Below the pieces are notes generated by a model, which saw only the letters and a list, made by a program, of their open reading frames with translations, ran no database searches and was not told where the DNA came from. A DNA stretch of 64,000 nucleotides. Source: Lacinutrix sp. 5H-3-7-4 (lineage in GTDB: Bacteria > Bacteroidota > Bacteroidia > Flavobacteriales > Flavobacteriaceae). Position 1 is the first letter of the stretch; every line of letters starts with the position of its first letter. Both the position numbers and the translations under genes were made by a program. The stretch is taken from positions 2,639,001 through 2,703,000 of the forward strand of contig NC_015638.1 in NCBI RefSeq assembly GCF_000211855.2, in the 5' to 3' direction. This document shows, piece after piece, positions 8,324 through 17,686 of this stretch.

Positions 8324-10384
8324 TTAGTTAGGTGTTAGTGTTAGTGTTAGGTAGTCTATTAATATATTAAGGGATTCTTTTATAACTATATCCTGAGATA
8401 TTATTTTTTTTATTTTTTCGTTTTCTACTTTATCTTTTTCATTATAGTTTATAATTTCTTGAGTAGATGTTGTATTAGATGTACTAAAAAGAATAGGCGC
8501 TTTAGTTTCATTATTAAAAATATAATCCATTATTTTTTTTCGTTTTTCTTTTTCAAGAGCAATACTTTTTAATGATAATGGGTATTTTTCACCTTTATTA
8601 AATAATAGTTTGTGTAATGTTTTATTTGTTTCTTTAATTTTAGAGAAGTTACTATCTAATTCTAATCGAGTTTTACTTTTCTCTGCAATATTTTTTACAC
8701 TTATTAATTTTAAAGGTTTATGCTTAAGTTTTATGGTTGTAGAATCGTTTTTTAGTGCATAGGGTTTAAAACTTTCGGCAGTTTCAAAATTATCATATAG
8801 CGATGGAAAAGTGATATCTGGTATAACACCTATGGATTGATGACTTTTACCAGTTGGTCTATAAAAAACATCTGTTGTTATTTTACTAAAACCGTAATTT
8901 TTATTGGCGCTAAGCGGAAGAATTAATTGTGCGCTAGATTTACCATAGGTTTGAGAACCAACTATAATTGCACGATTATAATCTTGCATTGCAGCCGCAA
9001 AAAGCTCTGAAGCTGAAGCACTAAATTCATTAACTATTATAAGTAATGGTTTATTAAAAAATTGCCCTCTTTTATTGTCTCTAATTGTAAAGTTTTTATT
9101 GTCTTTAGATTGTATTATTGATATTGGTCCACGATCTATAAACATACCAGATAATGCTATAGCCTCTTGCATAGATCCACCACCATTAAAACGTAAATCA
9201 AGAATTAATGCGCTAATATTTTCTTTTTGAAGCTTATAAAGTTCTTTTGCAATATCACTGGTTAAACCTTTACCGTTAGGTGACTCTCTATCTGTATAAA
9301 AGCTAGGTATTTTTATATAACCTATTGTTTTATTTGTATTTAATAAATAGCCTCTTACAGCATTATCTTCAACATTAATTTTACTTTTTATTAGTGTTAT
9401 GTTTTGCAGTGTTCCGTTTTTCTTTTTTAGAGAGAATGTGACTTCTTGATTGTTTTCGTCTTCTAAAAACATATTTACATCTTGATTAGAAACGCAAAGT
9501 ATTTCTAAACTGTTTTTGTTTGAAGTTAAGGATTTTATAACATCATTTTCTTCAATTTTACCATTTTTAAAGGCAGAACTTCCAGGAATTATATGTGCAA
9601 CTACAATATCTCCAGTATTATTTTTTTGTGTTATTATACCAAAGGATTGTATGCTTTTTGATAGTTGATTTTCGTAAGTGGTTTTTTCGGTATTATTAAA
9701 AAAAGTTGAATTAGGGTCGTTAACTTGAACCATTGCATTTAAAAAGGCTTCTTCTACAAAGCGCAAAATACCATTACTTTTATTTAAAAACTCTTCTAAC
9801 AAACATAATTCGTTATTTATAACTTTAGTTTTGGCTTCTGTTTCTAAAGTTTTAAAATTAGCTTCTATGGTATTAATATCTTTTTGCTCCTCAATTAATT
9901 TTGTAATTATTTTATAACTAATTTTTTTTCTTAATCTTAATTCTTGGGCACTTTCAGTTTTACTATAGCTAAAGTCTTTACGTGGCGTAAATTGCAGCGT
10001 TAAATTTCCAGAATAATCAAGAGGTTCATTTTTTAATGCTTCAATTTTCTTTTTTAAAGCTTGTATTCTTTTTTCTAAGACTAGCGCATAATTATTTAAA
10101 AATTGGCAATTGGAATTAGAAATGTAATTATCGAATTTTAGTTCTTCTGTTTTAAATTTTAAAATATCACTTTCTAAAAAATAGTCTTTTTCAGGATCTA
10201 AGATTTTAATAAATATTTCAAAAACACCTTGAGATGTACTATCGTTAAGGGCTTTTGCAGAATAATGTTTTGCATTAATTAGGTTTTGTAAAGCATTTAT
10301 TTGCTCACAAAAGCGCAAGTTGTCTTGCGAAAAACTTAAAAGAGAGCAAAAAAAGAAAAAAAGAAGTGTTAGTTTTTTAATCAT
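8324..10384 (-). CDS. prc: Tail-specific (C-terminal processing) protease, S41 family, Prc-like
   Basis: The 686 residues match the size and layout of E. coli Prc/Tsp. A signal peptide is followed by an N-terminal helical domain (about 25-230), a PDZ domain (about 240-335, GIITQKNNTGDIVVAHIIPG), the S41 core (about 345-530) and a C-terminal helical tail. The catalytic dyad is visible: Ser457 in NEFSASASE and Lys482 in TYGKSSAQ, 25 residues apart as in Prc. Such enzymes cut periplasmic proteins from unstructured C-termini and tune peptidoglycan hydrolases. In E. coli Prc works with the adaptor NlpI; here a secreted helical protein is encoded 3 bases downstream. Confidence 0.9.
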   Translation of the reverse strand: MIKKLTLLFFFFCSLLSFSQDNLRFCEQINALQNLINAKHYSAKALNDSTSQGVFEIFIKILDPEKDYFLESDILKFKTEELKFDNYISNSNCQFLNNYALVLEKRIQALKKKIEALKNEPLDYSGNLTLQFTPRKDFSYSKTESAQELRLRKKISYKIITKLIEEQKDINTIEANFKTLETEAKTKVINNELCLLEEFLNKSNGILRFVEEAFLNAMVQVNDPNSTFFNNTEKTTYENQLSKSIQSFGIITQKNNTGDIVVAHIIPGSSAFKNGKIEENDVIKSLTSNKNSLEILCVSNQDVNMFLEDENNQEVTFSLKKKNGTLQNITLIKSKINVEDNAVRGYLLNTNKTIGYIKIPSFYTDRESPNGKGLTSDIAKELYKLQKENISALILDLRFNGGGSMQEAIALSGMFIDRGPISIIQSKDNKNFTIRDNKRGQFFNKPLLIIVNEFSASASELFAAAMQDYNRAIIVGSQTYGKSSAQLILPLSANKNYGFSKITTDVFYRPTGKSHQSIGVIPDITFPSLYDNFETAESFKPYALKNDSTTIKLKHKPLKLISVKNIAEKSKTRLELDSNFSKIKETNKTLHKLLFNKGEKYPLSLKSIALEKEKRKKIMDYIFNNETKAPILFSTSNTTSTQEIINYNEKDKVENEKIKKIISQDIVIKESLNILIDYLTLTLTPN

Positions 10385-10452
10385 TTAAGGGATAACAGTA
10401 AAAACCGTAAAGTACAAAAAAAGAGTTATTTATAAAGTTTTAGTCTTTTTTA

Positions 10453-10743
10453 TTACTCTTGTTCGTCTATAATATCTTCTATTGCTTTTGCTAATTCAAT
10501 ATCTTTTAAGGTGACACCATTAGCATCGTGTGTTGATAATGAGATGTTTAGCGTGTTGTAAACATTTGCCCAATCTGGATGATGGTTTAATGCTTCACAC
10601 TCAAAAGCGATACGAGACATTACACTAAAACAGTCTTTAAAATCTTTAAATTCAAACTCTGTATGTATGGCGTTATCTTTAAAATTCCAACCAGATAAGG
10701 TTTTTAGATGTTTTTCTATTTCTATTTCTGTAAGCTTAGACAT
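10453..10743 (-). CDS. phhB: 4a-hydroxytetrahydrobiopterin dehydratase (pterin-4a-carbinolamine dehydratase)
   Basis: A 96-residue protein with the family signature CEALNHHPDWANVYN, including the active-site His pair, and the C-terminal LKDIELAKAIE helix. It dehydrates 4a-hydroxytetrahydropterin, normally to recycle the cofactor of phenylalanine hydroxylase; no hydroxylase gene is in the window. It is the last gene of a minus-strand run (gcvT, glsA, SDR, phhB), 45 bases after the SDR gene. Confidence 0.93.
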   Translation of the reverse strand: MSKLTEIEIEKHLKTLSGWNFKDNAIHTEFEFKDFKDCFSVMSRIAFECEALNHHPDWANVYNTLNISLSTHDANGVTLKDIELAKAIEDIIDEQE

Positions 10744-10788
10744 TTTATTTTTTTTAATTTATAAGCCTAAGTTAATAATTTTAATGTA

Positions 10789-11622
10789 TTAAACTTCTAA
10801 TTCGCTTAAAATTTCGTTGCTATACAGTTGTAGGTGTTTTGGTAGCATATTGTGTTTGCTCATTACTGCTAAATAGCGTTCATTATTTGTAGTATATACG
10901 TTTTTTAACGACGGTTTACTGTATCCTAAACTTTGTATAATTTCTTTAAAGAAATCGTCGTGATGTACAAGGTCATTACTTCCTAGGTGAAAAATACCAT
11001 GTTTGTTACGGTTAATAATATAATGTATTTGTTGTGTTACTTTAGTATCTGTAGTAACATTCATTACCAGATTAGGAAATACCTCTATTGGTAAACCTTC
11101 TTTTATAAAGGCTTTTATTTCTTTAATTCTTGGTGATTGTGCACCAAAAACCATTGGCAATCTAAGTATTGCGGTATATTTTTTTGGTAGTCTAAGCAGC
11201 ATGTTTTCAATTTTAATTTTAAAATGACCGTACATGCTATGGCTTAATGTTTTGTCGTTTTCGTAACTTGGGAATTTGCTATAGGCATCAAATACATTTG
11301 CTGAAGATAGAAACAAAAGTCGTGCATTGTTTGCTACTATATATTCTATTATATGCGAATGTGCTAATACTTGTGCTGAAAAATTTCCGCGTAGCGCAGA
11401 AATAATTACGGTTGGTTTTATGGCTTCTAAAATTTCAAAAATATCATCTTCTTCAACATTATATTGAAAGTAATGCTGGTTTTTATCAAAGCTATATTTA
11501 TCTGTTCTATAAGTACCAAATGTTCTAAAGTAGGAGCATAGTTCTTTATAAATTGCTTCGCCAATAAAACCACTGGCTCCAATTATTAAAATTCTATGTT
11601 TCTTATCAATTTCGTGCTTCAT
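10789..11622 (-). CDS. NAD(P)-dependent epimerase / RmlD-like sugar nucleotide-binding protein
   Basis: The 277-residue protein has an N-terminal Rossmann fold (ILIIGASGFIGEAIY, the GxxGxxG signature at about 14-20) and the extended-SDR features FLSSANVFDAY and an active-site-like Y-x3-K in MYGHFKIK (about 130-137). The C-terminal half (about 190-277) resembles the substrate domain of dTDP-4-dehydrorhamnose reductases. The substrate cannot be deduced and there is no sugar biosynthesis cluster nearby. It lies 15 bases downstream of glsA, so it is probably in the same transcript. Confidence 0.75.
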   Translation of the reverse strand: MKHEIDKKHRILIIGASGFIGEAIYKELCSYFRTFGTYRTDKYSFDKNQHYFQYNVEEDDIFEILEAIKPTVIISALRGNFSAQVLAHSHIIEYIVANNARLLFLSSANVFDAYSKFPSYENDKTLSHSMYGHFKIKIENMLLRLPKKYTAILRLPMVFGAQSPRIKEIKAFIKEGLPIEVFPNLVMNVTTDTKVTQQIHYIINRNKHGIFHLGSNDLVHHDDFFKEIIQSLGYSKPSLKNVYTTNNERYLAVMSKHNMLPKHLQLYSNEILSELEV

Positions 11623-11637
11623 TAATACTATTTACTA

Positions 11638-12552
11638 TTAAAAAATAGAACGTTTTGTTTTTGTAGTAAATTGCTCTAAAGCTTGCATTCCTATTAAAGA
11701 ATTTCCTTTTTCATTTAATCCTGGAGCCCAAGTAACAATTACAAAATCATTAGGTAAAAGAGCAACAATACCGCCACCAACACCACTTTTCCCAGGTAAA
11801 CCAACCTCGAAAGCAAATTCTCCAGCTTCGTCATAAAAACCGCAGGTAAGCATAATTGCATTAATACGTTTTACTTGATTTAATGTAAGGTGCTTTGTTT
11901 TATTTATACATTCTCCTCTGTGAGTAAATAAATAGAAAGCATTAGCCAATTGCTTGCAACTCATTTCTATTGCGCATTGGTGAAAGTAAAAGTCTAAAAC
12001 CTCTTCTACATCATTGTCGAGATTATTGTATGCTTTTAAAAGATTTGCAGCTGCATAGTTATTAAAACCAGTACGCTTCTCAGACGCGACAACTTTTAAA
12101 TTAAAATCTATAGTTTGATCTCCAGTAATTTCTCTAACATAATTTAAAAAGTCTTCTTTAGGATTTTTTAAATGTGTTACTAAAATATCTGCAATAACAA
12201 TAGCACCAGCATTTATAAGTGGGTTTCTAGGTATGCCGTTTTCCTGTTCTAAAAGTGATAAGTGATTAAATGGGTTTCCAGATGGTTCCACATCTACACG
12301 TTGCCATAGGTTTTTATTTTCGAAAGTAATAGCTTTAGATAAAGCTAATACTTTCGAAATACTTTGTATAGAAAATGCTACATCCCAATCTCCTGCATGG
12401 TAATCTTTACCGCCTAAATGTTTTAAGTATATACCAAAACTAGAAGCACTTTGTTTTTCTAGCTCTGGAATGTAAGAAGCTACAGTACCTTTATCTTTAG
12501 TGGTTTTTAAATCACTATAAATCTCATTTATAACTTCTTGAAAATCTATCAT
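11638..12552 (-). CDS. glsA: Glutaminase A
   Basis: This 304-residue enzyme hydrolyses glutamine to glutamate and ammonia and belongs to the serine-dependent beta-lactamase-like fold. The catalytic S-x-x-K is in SIQSISKVLALSKAI; other family blocks are EPSGNPFNHL, NPLINAGAI and VGLPGKSGVGGGI. Full length, cytosolic. The start lies 6 bases after the gcvT stop, so it is probably translated from the same message. Confidence 0.95.
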   Translation of the reverse strand: MIDFQEVINEIYSDLKTTKDKGTVASYIPELEKQSASSFGIYLKHLGGKDYHAGDWDVAFSIQSISKVLALSKAITFENKNLWQRVDVEPSGNPFNHLSLLEQENGIPRNPLINAGAIVIADILVTHLKNPKEDFLNYVREITGDQTIDFNLKVVASEKRTGFNNYAAANLLKAYNNLDNDVEEVLDFYFHQCAIEMSCKQLANAFYLFTHRGECINKTKHLTLNQVKRINAIMLTCGFYDEAGEFAFEVGLPGKSGVGGGIVALLPNDFVIVTWAPGLNEKGNSLIGMQALEQFTTKTKRSIF

Positions 12553-12558
12553 TAACTA

Positions 12559-13629
12559 TTATTGTTTGTAAAAAGGTAGTTTTACAACTGTAGCAGGCAC
12601 TGCTTTTTTACGAATTTGAATATTAATTTTACTATTAACGTCTGTAAAAATAATTGGCACATAACCTAAACCAATACCTTGACCTAAGCTTGGAGACATT
12701 GTACCAGAGGTTACTTCACCTATTTTTTTACCTTGGTTATCTACAATATCATATCCTTGTCTTGGAATACCACGCTCGTCTAATTTAAAAGCAATAAGTT
12801 TACGGTCTACACCTTGGCGTTTTTGCTCTTCTAAAGCATCAGAGTTTGTAAAATCTTTTGTGAATTTTGTAATCCAACCTAAACCAGCTTCTAAAGGTGA
12901 TGTAGTATCTGTAATATCATTACCGTAAAGGCAATATCCCATTTCTAGACGTAAAGTATCTCTGGCAGCTAAACCAATTGGTTTTGCACCAGCTTGTGTA
13001 ACTTTATCCCAAATTTGTTTTACTTCATCATTTTTACAGTAAATTTCAAAACCGCCACTACCCGTATATCCAGTTGCAGAAATAATTACATTTTCTATAC
13101 CAGCAAAATCACCAACAACAAAGTTGTAAAATTTAATTTCAGCTAAATCATGGCTAGATAAAGGTTGCATTTTTTCTACTGCGTTAGGACCTTGTATAGC
13201 TAATAAAGAATAATCTTCACTTAAATCTCGCATATCTGCATTTACATCATTTTTAGATGAAATCCAGTTCCAATCTTTTTCAATATTGCTAGCATTAACA
13301 ACTAGTAAATAGGTTTCTTCTTTTAACTTATATACAATTAAATCGTCTACAATACCACCATCATCATTTGGCATACAAGAATATTGTGCTTTACCAACAG
13401 TTAGTTTAGAAGCATCGTTACTACAAACTTTTTGTATTAAAGCAAGCGCATTTGGGCCTTCAATTAAAAATTCTCCCATGTGAGATACATCAAAAACACC
13501 ACAATCCTTACGTACAGCTTCATGTTCTACATTAACACCATCGTATTGTACAGGCATATTATAACCAGCAAATGGTACCATTTTAGCATTTAAGGCTTCG
13601 TGTGTTTTTGTTAAGGCAGTATTTTTCAT
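12559..13629 (-). CDS. gcvT: Aminomethyltransferase (glycine cleavage system T protein)
   Basis: GcvT releases ammonia from the aminomethyl group carried on lipoyl-GcvH and passes the one-carbon unit to tetrahydrofolate. The 356-residue product shows [15 protein letters not shown] near the N-terminus, the folate-domain block [12 protein letters not shown], and [15 protein letters not shown] with the expected residues. GcvH and GcvP are not in this window, so the system is split on the chromosome. It heads the minus-strand unit with glsA; a minus-strand TACTTTTG box (13688-13695) lies about 60 bases upstream. Confidence 0.95.
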   Translation of the reverse strand: MKNTALTKTHEALNAKMVPFAGYNMPVQYDGVNVEHEAVRKDCGVFDVSHMGEFLIEGPNALALIQKVCSNDASKLTVGKAQYSCMPNDDGGIVDDLIVYKLKEETYLLVVNASNIEKDWNWISSKNDVNADMRDLSEDYSLLAIQGPNAVEKMQPLSSHDLAEIKFYNFVVGDFAGIENVIISATGYTGSGGFEIYCKNDEVKQIWDKVTQAGAKPIGLAARDTLRLEMGYCLYGNDITDTTSPLEAGLGWITKFTKDFTNSDALEEQKRQGVDRKLIAFKLDERGIPRQGYDIVDNQGKKIGEVTSGTMSPSLGQGIGLGYVPIIFTDVNSKINIQIRKKAVPATVVKLPFYKQ

Positions 13630-13816
13630 AGTCTTGTATTTTATTATTCCGCAAGTGCGTATTCTATTTTAGATTGATTTTGAAAAGCAAAAGTATTGAA
13701 AAATATCGATTTGACTTTCACTATAAATCGATAAAAAAAGTGTTAATTTCTTTAACGCTTTTAAGTATATATACTTATAATTGATTAATTTTCAACATCG
13801 AAAAAACTATATATAA

Positions 13817-15448
13817 ATGAAAACTAAACGTTTACTCTTTTTTATACTTCTTGCAGTTAATATAATTTTCGCTCAAGATGGCAATCCTACAGATTATTTA
13901 AAACCAGAATTTCACAAAGGAAGACGAGATGCTTTAAGAGCAAAAATGCCAAAAAACAGTGTCGCAGTATTTTTTGCAAACCCTGTAAGAAATCGAGCTA
14001 ACGATGTAGACTATATTTACCATCAAGATCCAGATTTTTATTACCTAACGGGTTATAAAGAACCTCATACTGCTTTAATTGTTTTTTCTCAAAACCAAAC
14101 AGATAGTGATGGAAAACAAGTAAATGAAATTTTATTTGTACAAGAAAAAAATAAACAAGCCGAAATGTGGACAGGCTCTAGATTGGGAGTAGAAGGAGCT
14201 AAACAAAAACTTGGATTTAAAAACGTTTTAACAAGTAAAGACTTTTTAGATTTGGATATAGACTATTCTAAATTCGACAAAGTGTTTTTTCATAATTTTA
14301 ATGATGATTACCGTGATTCTTCAAGAAATAAAGCAGATTTATACAACTTGATAAATACATTTAAAACACAAGTGAATTTTGAAAAAGATAAAGAGTCACC
14401 AATGGTGAAGCAAATAAAAACTATTATTAAAGCTACAGAAATAGAAAACAGTGCGAATGTAGCACAAAGAATAGGTGAAGTAATAACGCAATTTCCAGAG
14501 GTTAAAGAAGATGTAGAAATAATGCAATATGTAGAAGCCGAAAGCAATAGCATTAGAGATGAAATAAAAAAACAACTTATTAAAATTGATGCTAAGCCAG
14601 AAGAAAAAAATTACGATACCAGAAGTTTATCTACATATATGGCAGAGTTGAGAGAAATTAAAACAGCCGAAGAATTAGTATTATTAACCAAAGCCATTCG
14701 TATTTCTGCTCAAGGTCAAATTGAAGTTATGAAAGCCATGCATCCAGGCATGTCTGAAACCGAAATACAAGGTGTTCACGAATTTGTGTATAAAAAATAT
14801 GGTAGTGAGTACGAAGGTTACCCAAGTATTGTTGGCGCAGGAAACAATGGTTGTGTTCTACACTATATAGAGAATACAAAAATGAAAGTTGAAGACGATT
14901 TAGTACTTATGGATTTAGGTGCAGAGTATCACGGTTACACAGCAGATGTTACAAGAACAATTCCTGCTAATGGAACTTTTAGTAAAGAGCAACGCGCTAT
15001 TTATGATATTGTCTTAGAAGCACAAAATGCAGGTATAGAAAAATGTCAAGTAGGAGAAGTGTTTTGGGCTAGTAATCAAGCTGCACAACAAGTAATTAAT
15101 AAAGGTTTAGCTAGGTTAGGCATTATAGAAAATGAAAATGTAAAGCATAATTATTTACCTCACGGTACATCACACCATATAGGTTTAGATGTTCATGATC
15201 CAGGCACTTATGGACCTTTAGCAGCAAATCAAGTAATAACGGTAGAACCAGGTATTTATATACCAGAAGGAAGTGATTGCGACCCAAAATGGTGGCGTAT
15301 TGCTGTTAGAATTGAAGATGATATATTAATAACCGAAAATGGACCCGTTAACCTTTCGGCTGAAGCGCCAAGAAAAGCAGATGAAATAGAAAAATTAATG
15401 AAAAAGAAAAGTGCTCTAGACGATTTTAAACTACCTAAATTAGATTAA
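13817..15448 (+). CDS. Secreted Xaa-Pro aminopeptidase (M24B, aminopeptidase P-like)
   Basis: A signal peptide (MKTKRLLFFILLAVNIIFAQ) precedes an N-terminal creatinase-like domain (about 30-260) and a pita-bread metallopeptidase core (about 275-515). The five di-metal ligands are all visible: Asp in LVLMDLGAEYHGY, Asp in TADVTRT, His in HGTSHHIGLDVHD, Glu in TVEPGIYIP and Glu in VRIEDDILIT. It should remove N-terminal residues preceding proline from peptides outside the cytoplasm, presumably feeding peptide uptake. At 543 residues it is about 100 longer than E. coli PepP because of the signal peptide and a C-terminal extension. Confidence 0.9.
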   Translation: MKTKRLLFFILLAVNIIFAQDGNPTDYLKPEFHKGRRDALRAKMPKNSVAVFFANPVRNRANDVDYIYHQDPDFYYLTGYKEPHTALIVFSQNQTDSDGKQVNEILFVQEKNKQAEMWTGSRLGVEGAKQKLGFKNVLTSKDFLDLDIDYSKFDKVFFHNFNDDYRDSSRNKADLYNLINTFKTQVNFEKDKESPMVKQIKTIIKATEIENSANVAQRIGEVITQFPEVKEDVEIMQYVEAESNSIRDEIKKQLIKIDAKPEEKNYDTRSLSTYMAELREIKTAEELVLLTKAIRISAQGQIEVMKAMHPGMSETEIQGVHEFVYKKYGSEYEGYPSIVGAGNNGCVLHYIENTKMKVEDDLVLMDLGAEYHGYTADVTRTIPANGTFSKEQRAIYDIVLEAQNAGIEKCQVGEVFWASNQAAQQVINKGLARLGIIENENVKHNYLPHGTSHHIGLDVHDPGTYGPLAANQVITVEPGIYIPEGSDCDPKWWRIAVRIEDDILITENGPVNLSAEAPRKADEIEKLMKKKSALDDFKLPKLD

Positions 15449-15459
15449 AAATAAAGTTA

Positions 15460-16248
15460 TTATTCTGTCCATAAATACCCACAGGAATAGGTTTTAGCTT
15501 TACCAGAAATTATAACACGATTTTCTTTATTTATACATGATAAGTGTCCGCCGCGTTTAGATAGTTGTATTGCTTCTAAACTATTTTTTTGTAAATATTT
15601 AGCCCAAAATGGTACTAAAGAGCAATGCGCAGAACCTGTAACAGGATCTTCTAAAATAGAAGCTTGTGGTGTAAAAAAGCGTGAAACAAAATCGCAAGTA
15701 TTTCCTTTTGCAGTAACAATTACTCCGCCAGGATCTAAATTAATTTTATCGAAAACAGCGCGATTTACTTTAATATTTTCAATAGCTTTTTGTGAGTCGT
15801 ATACTAAAACATAATCTCTTGATTTATATATAGCTTTAGGTTGAATGTTTATAGCATCTTTTATTATACTAGGTAAAGTTGCTTTAGCAGGCATTCTAGA
15901 TGGTAAATTTAAAGCGTAAGTACCATTATTTATTAATACCGTTAATTCACCACTTAAAGTTTTAAATGTAATTTTATTTTCAGGATATTTTAAAATAGTT
16001 TTTATGCAATGTGCAGTAGCAAGTGTTGCATGACCACACAAATCCATTTCAATTTCAGGTGTAAACCAACGCAAATGAAATATGTTATCTGTTTTTACAA
16101 AAAAAGCAGTTTCTGCAACAGCATTTTCTTTAGTGATATTAAACAATGTTTTATCTGGTAACCAATAATCTAAAGGTACTACACAAGCAGGATTACCTCC
16201 AAAAATGGTATTAGTAAAAGCATCTATTTGATAAAGTTCTAATTTCAT
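15460..16248 (-). CDS. PhzF family isomerase-like protein
   Basis: The start is set at the ATG at 16246-16248 because PhzF proteins begin with a strand followed by the motif seen here, LYQIDAFTNTIFGGNPACVVP; the frame is open for 23 more codons upstream but that part shows no family similarity. The resulting 262 residues contain the general acid/base Glu46 (AVAETAFF), DLCGHATLATAH and the C-terminal copy EDPVTGSAHCSLVPFW. The family includes the phenazine enzyme PhzF and many enzymes of unknown substrate; there are no phenazine genes here, so the reaction is unknown. It is convergent with the aminopeptidase gene. Confidence 0.85.
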   Translation of the reverse strand: MKLELYQIDAFTNTIFGGNPACVVPLDYWLPDKTLFNITKENAVAETAFFVKTDNIFHLRWFTPEIEMDLCGHATLATAHCIKTILKYPENKITFKTLSGELTVLINNGTYALNLPSRMPAKATLPSIIKDAINIQPKAIYKSRDYVLVYDSQKAIENIKVNRAVFDKINLDPGGVIVTAKGNTCDFVSRFFTPQASILEDPVTGSAHCSLVPFWAKYLQKNSLEAIQLSKRGGHLSCINKENRVIISGKAKTYSCGYLWTE

Positions 16249-16407
16249 ACACTTTAAATATATAAAATATTGCTTTATAGATATATTTAAGTGCATTCTT
16301 AAAATTACTATAATCATATATTAAAAGCGCGTTAAACCTGTATTAAAATGGAGTTAAACACTTTAAAATATTACTGTTACAGATTTTATTATAATTACCT
16401 TTAGAAT

Positions 16408-17040
16408 ATGGAAAATATATTAGTAGCAGGTGCAAACGGCACCACAGGAAAACAAATAGTAAATCTTTTAAACGAATCGCAATATTTTAATCCTATTGCA
16501 ATGGTTAGAAAAGAAGAGCAACAAGAACAATTTAAAGCTAAAAGTATTGACACCGTTTTAGCCGATTTAGAAAAGAATGTAGACCATGCTTTTAATAATG
16601 TAGATAAAGTAATATTTGCAGCAGGATCTGGAGGTAAAAAAGTTAAAGAAGTTGATGAAAATGGTGCTAAAAAAATGATTGATGCTTCAAAAAACACAAA
16701 TGTAAGAAAGTTTGTTATGTTAAGTTCTATGGGTGCAGATAATCCAGAACAAGCAGAAGATCTTCAAGAGTATTTAAAAGCAAAACATAATGCAGACGTT
16801 TATTTAAAAAATAGTGGTTTAGATTATACTATTGTTAGACCAGGAACTTTAACAAACGATAAAGCAACAGATAAGATTGAGCTTCAAGAAAAATTAAATA
16901 AAAGCGGTGAAATTAGTAGGGCAGATGTGGCACAAACTTTAGTGAGAACTCTAAATGATGATATTTCAAGTCAAGCAACTTTTGAAATTATAAAAGGTGA
17001 TACACTTATTGGTAAAGCATTAGAGCCAGTTGCTGTATAA
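16408..17040 (+). CDS. NAD(P)-binding protein, atypical short-chain dehydrogenase (YhfK/YwnB-like)
   Basis: The 210-residue protein opens with the glycine-rich NAD(P) site ILVAGANGTTGKQI and has VIFAAGSGGK, VMLSSMGADNPEQ and YTIVRPGTLTND, the blocks of the atypical SDR group that lacks the usual YxxxK active site. Such proteins are predicted nucleotide-sugar or flavin-like reductases, but most have no known substrate. Single gene, cytosolic; the upstream region has a TACCTTTA near-match to the -7 box about 10 bases before the ATG, so the leader would be very short. Confidence 0.8.
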   Translation: MENILVAGANGTTGKQIVNLLNESQYFNPIAMVRKEEQQEQFKAKSIDTVLADLEKNVDHAFNNVDKVIFAAGSGGKKVKEVDENGAKKMIDASKNTNVRKFVMLSSMGADNPEQAEDLQEYLKAKHNADVYLKNSGLDYTIVRPGTLTNDKATDKIELQEKLNKSGEISRADVAQTLVRTLNDDISSQATFEIIKGDTLIGKALEPVAV

Positions 17041-17062
17041 TTAGCTTCAATAAATAGATAAA

Positions 17063-17095
17063 AAAAAGAGAAGTCATTGACTTCTCTTTTTTTTT
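17063..17095. terminator. Bidirectional terminator
   Basis: AAAAAGAGAAGTCA paired with TGACTTCTCTTTTT, flanked by A and T runs. It separates the convergent SDR gene and the TonB-receptor/lipoprotein unit. Confidence 0.9.
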
Positions 17096-17115
17096 ATCTA
17101 TCAATACTATAAATA

Positions 17116-17676
17116 TTACTCTACTGTAACATCAAAAGTAACTTCAATATCTGTTTCTCCACCAGCGTCACTAGCTCCTGTGTTAGGTTTTGTTGGTTCG
17201 TGACGTAATGTAAATGTTAAGGTTCCAGCACTTGCAGTTAAAGCTTCTAAATCAAACGTTGTACCTAAAGGGTTGCCATCTGTATCAAAACTTGTATAAG
17301 TTGTACTTACGTCAAGATTTCCGCCTACAGTATAGAAAAATTGGTGTTCAACGCTTTCTTCTTCAACTTCTTCTGTAATAACTTCTGCAGGATCTTCAGT
17401 TTCGTTTAATAACTCAATTGTACCATTATAAGTTGTTCCTGCAATTAAATTTCCAGAAACAGTTACCGTTGGTAAATTTGGTCCATCACCATCTAAATCT
17501 TGGCTAGAATACTCAACTACAGTTCCTCCACCAACAGGTGTTAATGTTACATTAATTGTTGTAATTAATTCTTCTTCGTTAACAGGAACTATTGCTATAG
17601 CATCATCATCATCTGAACATGAAACAGTTAATAAAGAAGTAAATAAGATTGCTGCTAAAATTTGTATTTTTTTCAT
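17116..17676 (-). CDS. Surface lipoprotein paired with the TonB receptor
   Basis: The 186-residue product has a lipoprotein signal peptide ending SLLTVSC, with the acidic sequence SDDDD after the lipidated Cys. In Bacteroidota such a Cys-plus-acidic stretch is the signal that sends lipoproteins to the outer face of the outer membrane. The remainder is acidic and beta-rich (TINVTLTPVGGG, LDGDGPN, LNETEDPAEVITEEVEEES, LRHEPTKPN). I recall such proteins being named type 1 periplasmic binding fold superfamily in databases, but the name gives no function. It starts 10 bases after the stop of the receptor gene, so it is probably an accessory of that receptor. Confidence 0.8.
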   Translation of the reverse strand: MKKIQILAAILFTSLLTVSCSDDDDAIAIVPVNEEELITTINVTLTPVGGGTVVEYSSQDLDGDGPNLPTVTVSGNLIAGTTYNGTIELLNETEDPAEVITEEVEEESVEHQFFYTVGGNLDVSTTYTSFDTDGNPLGTTFDLEALTASAGTLTFTLRHEPTKPNTGASDAGGETDIEVTFDVTVE

Positions 17677-17686
17677 TTGTTTTGTG

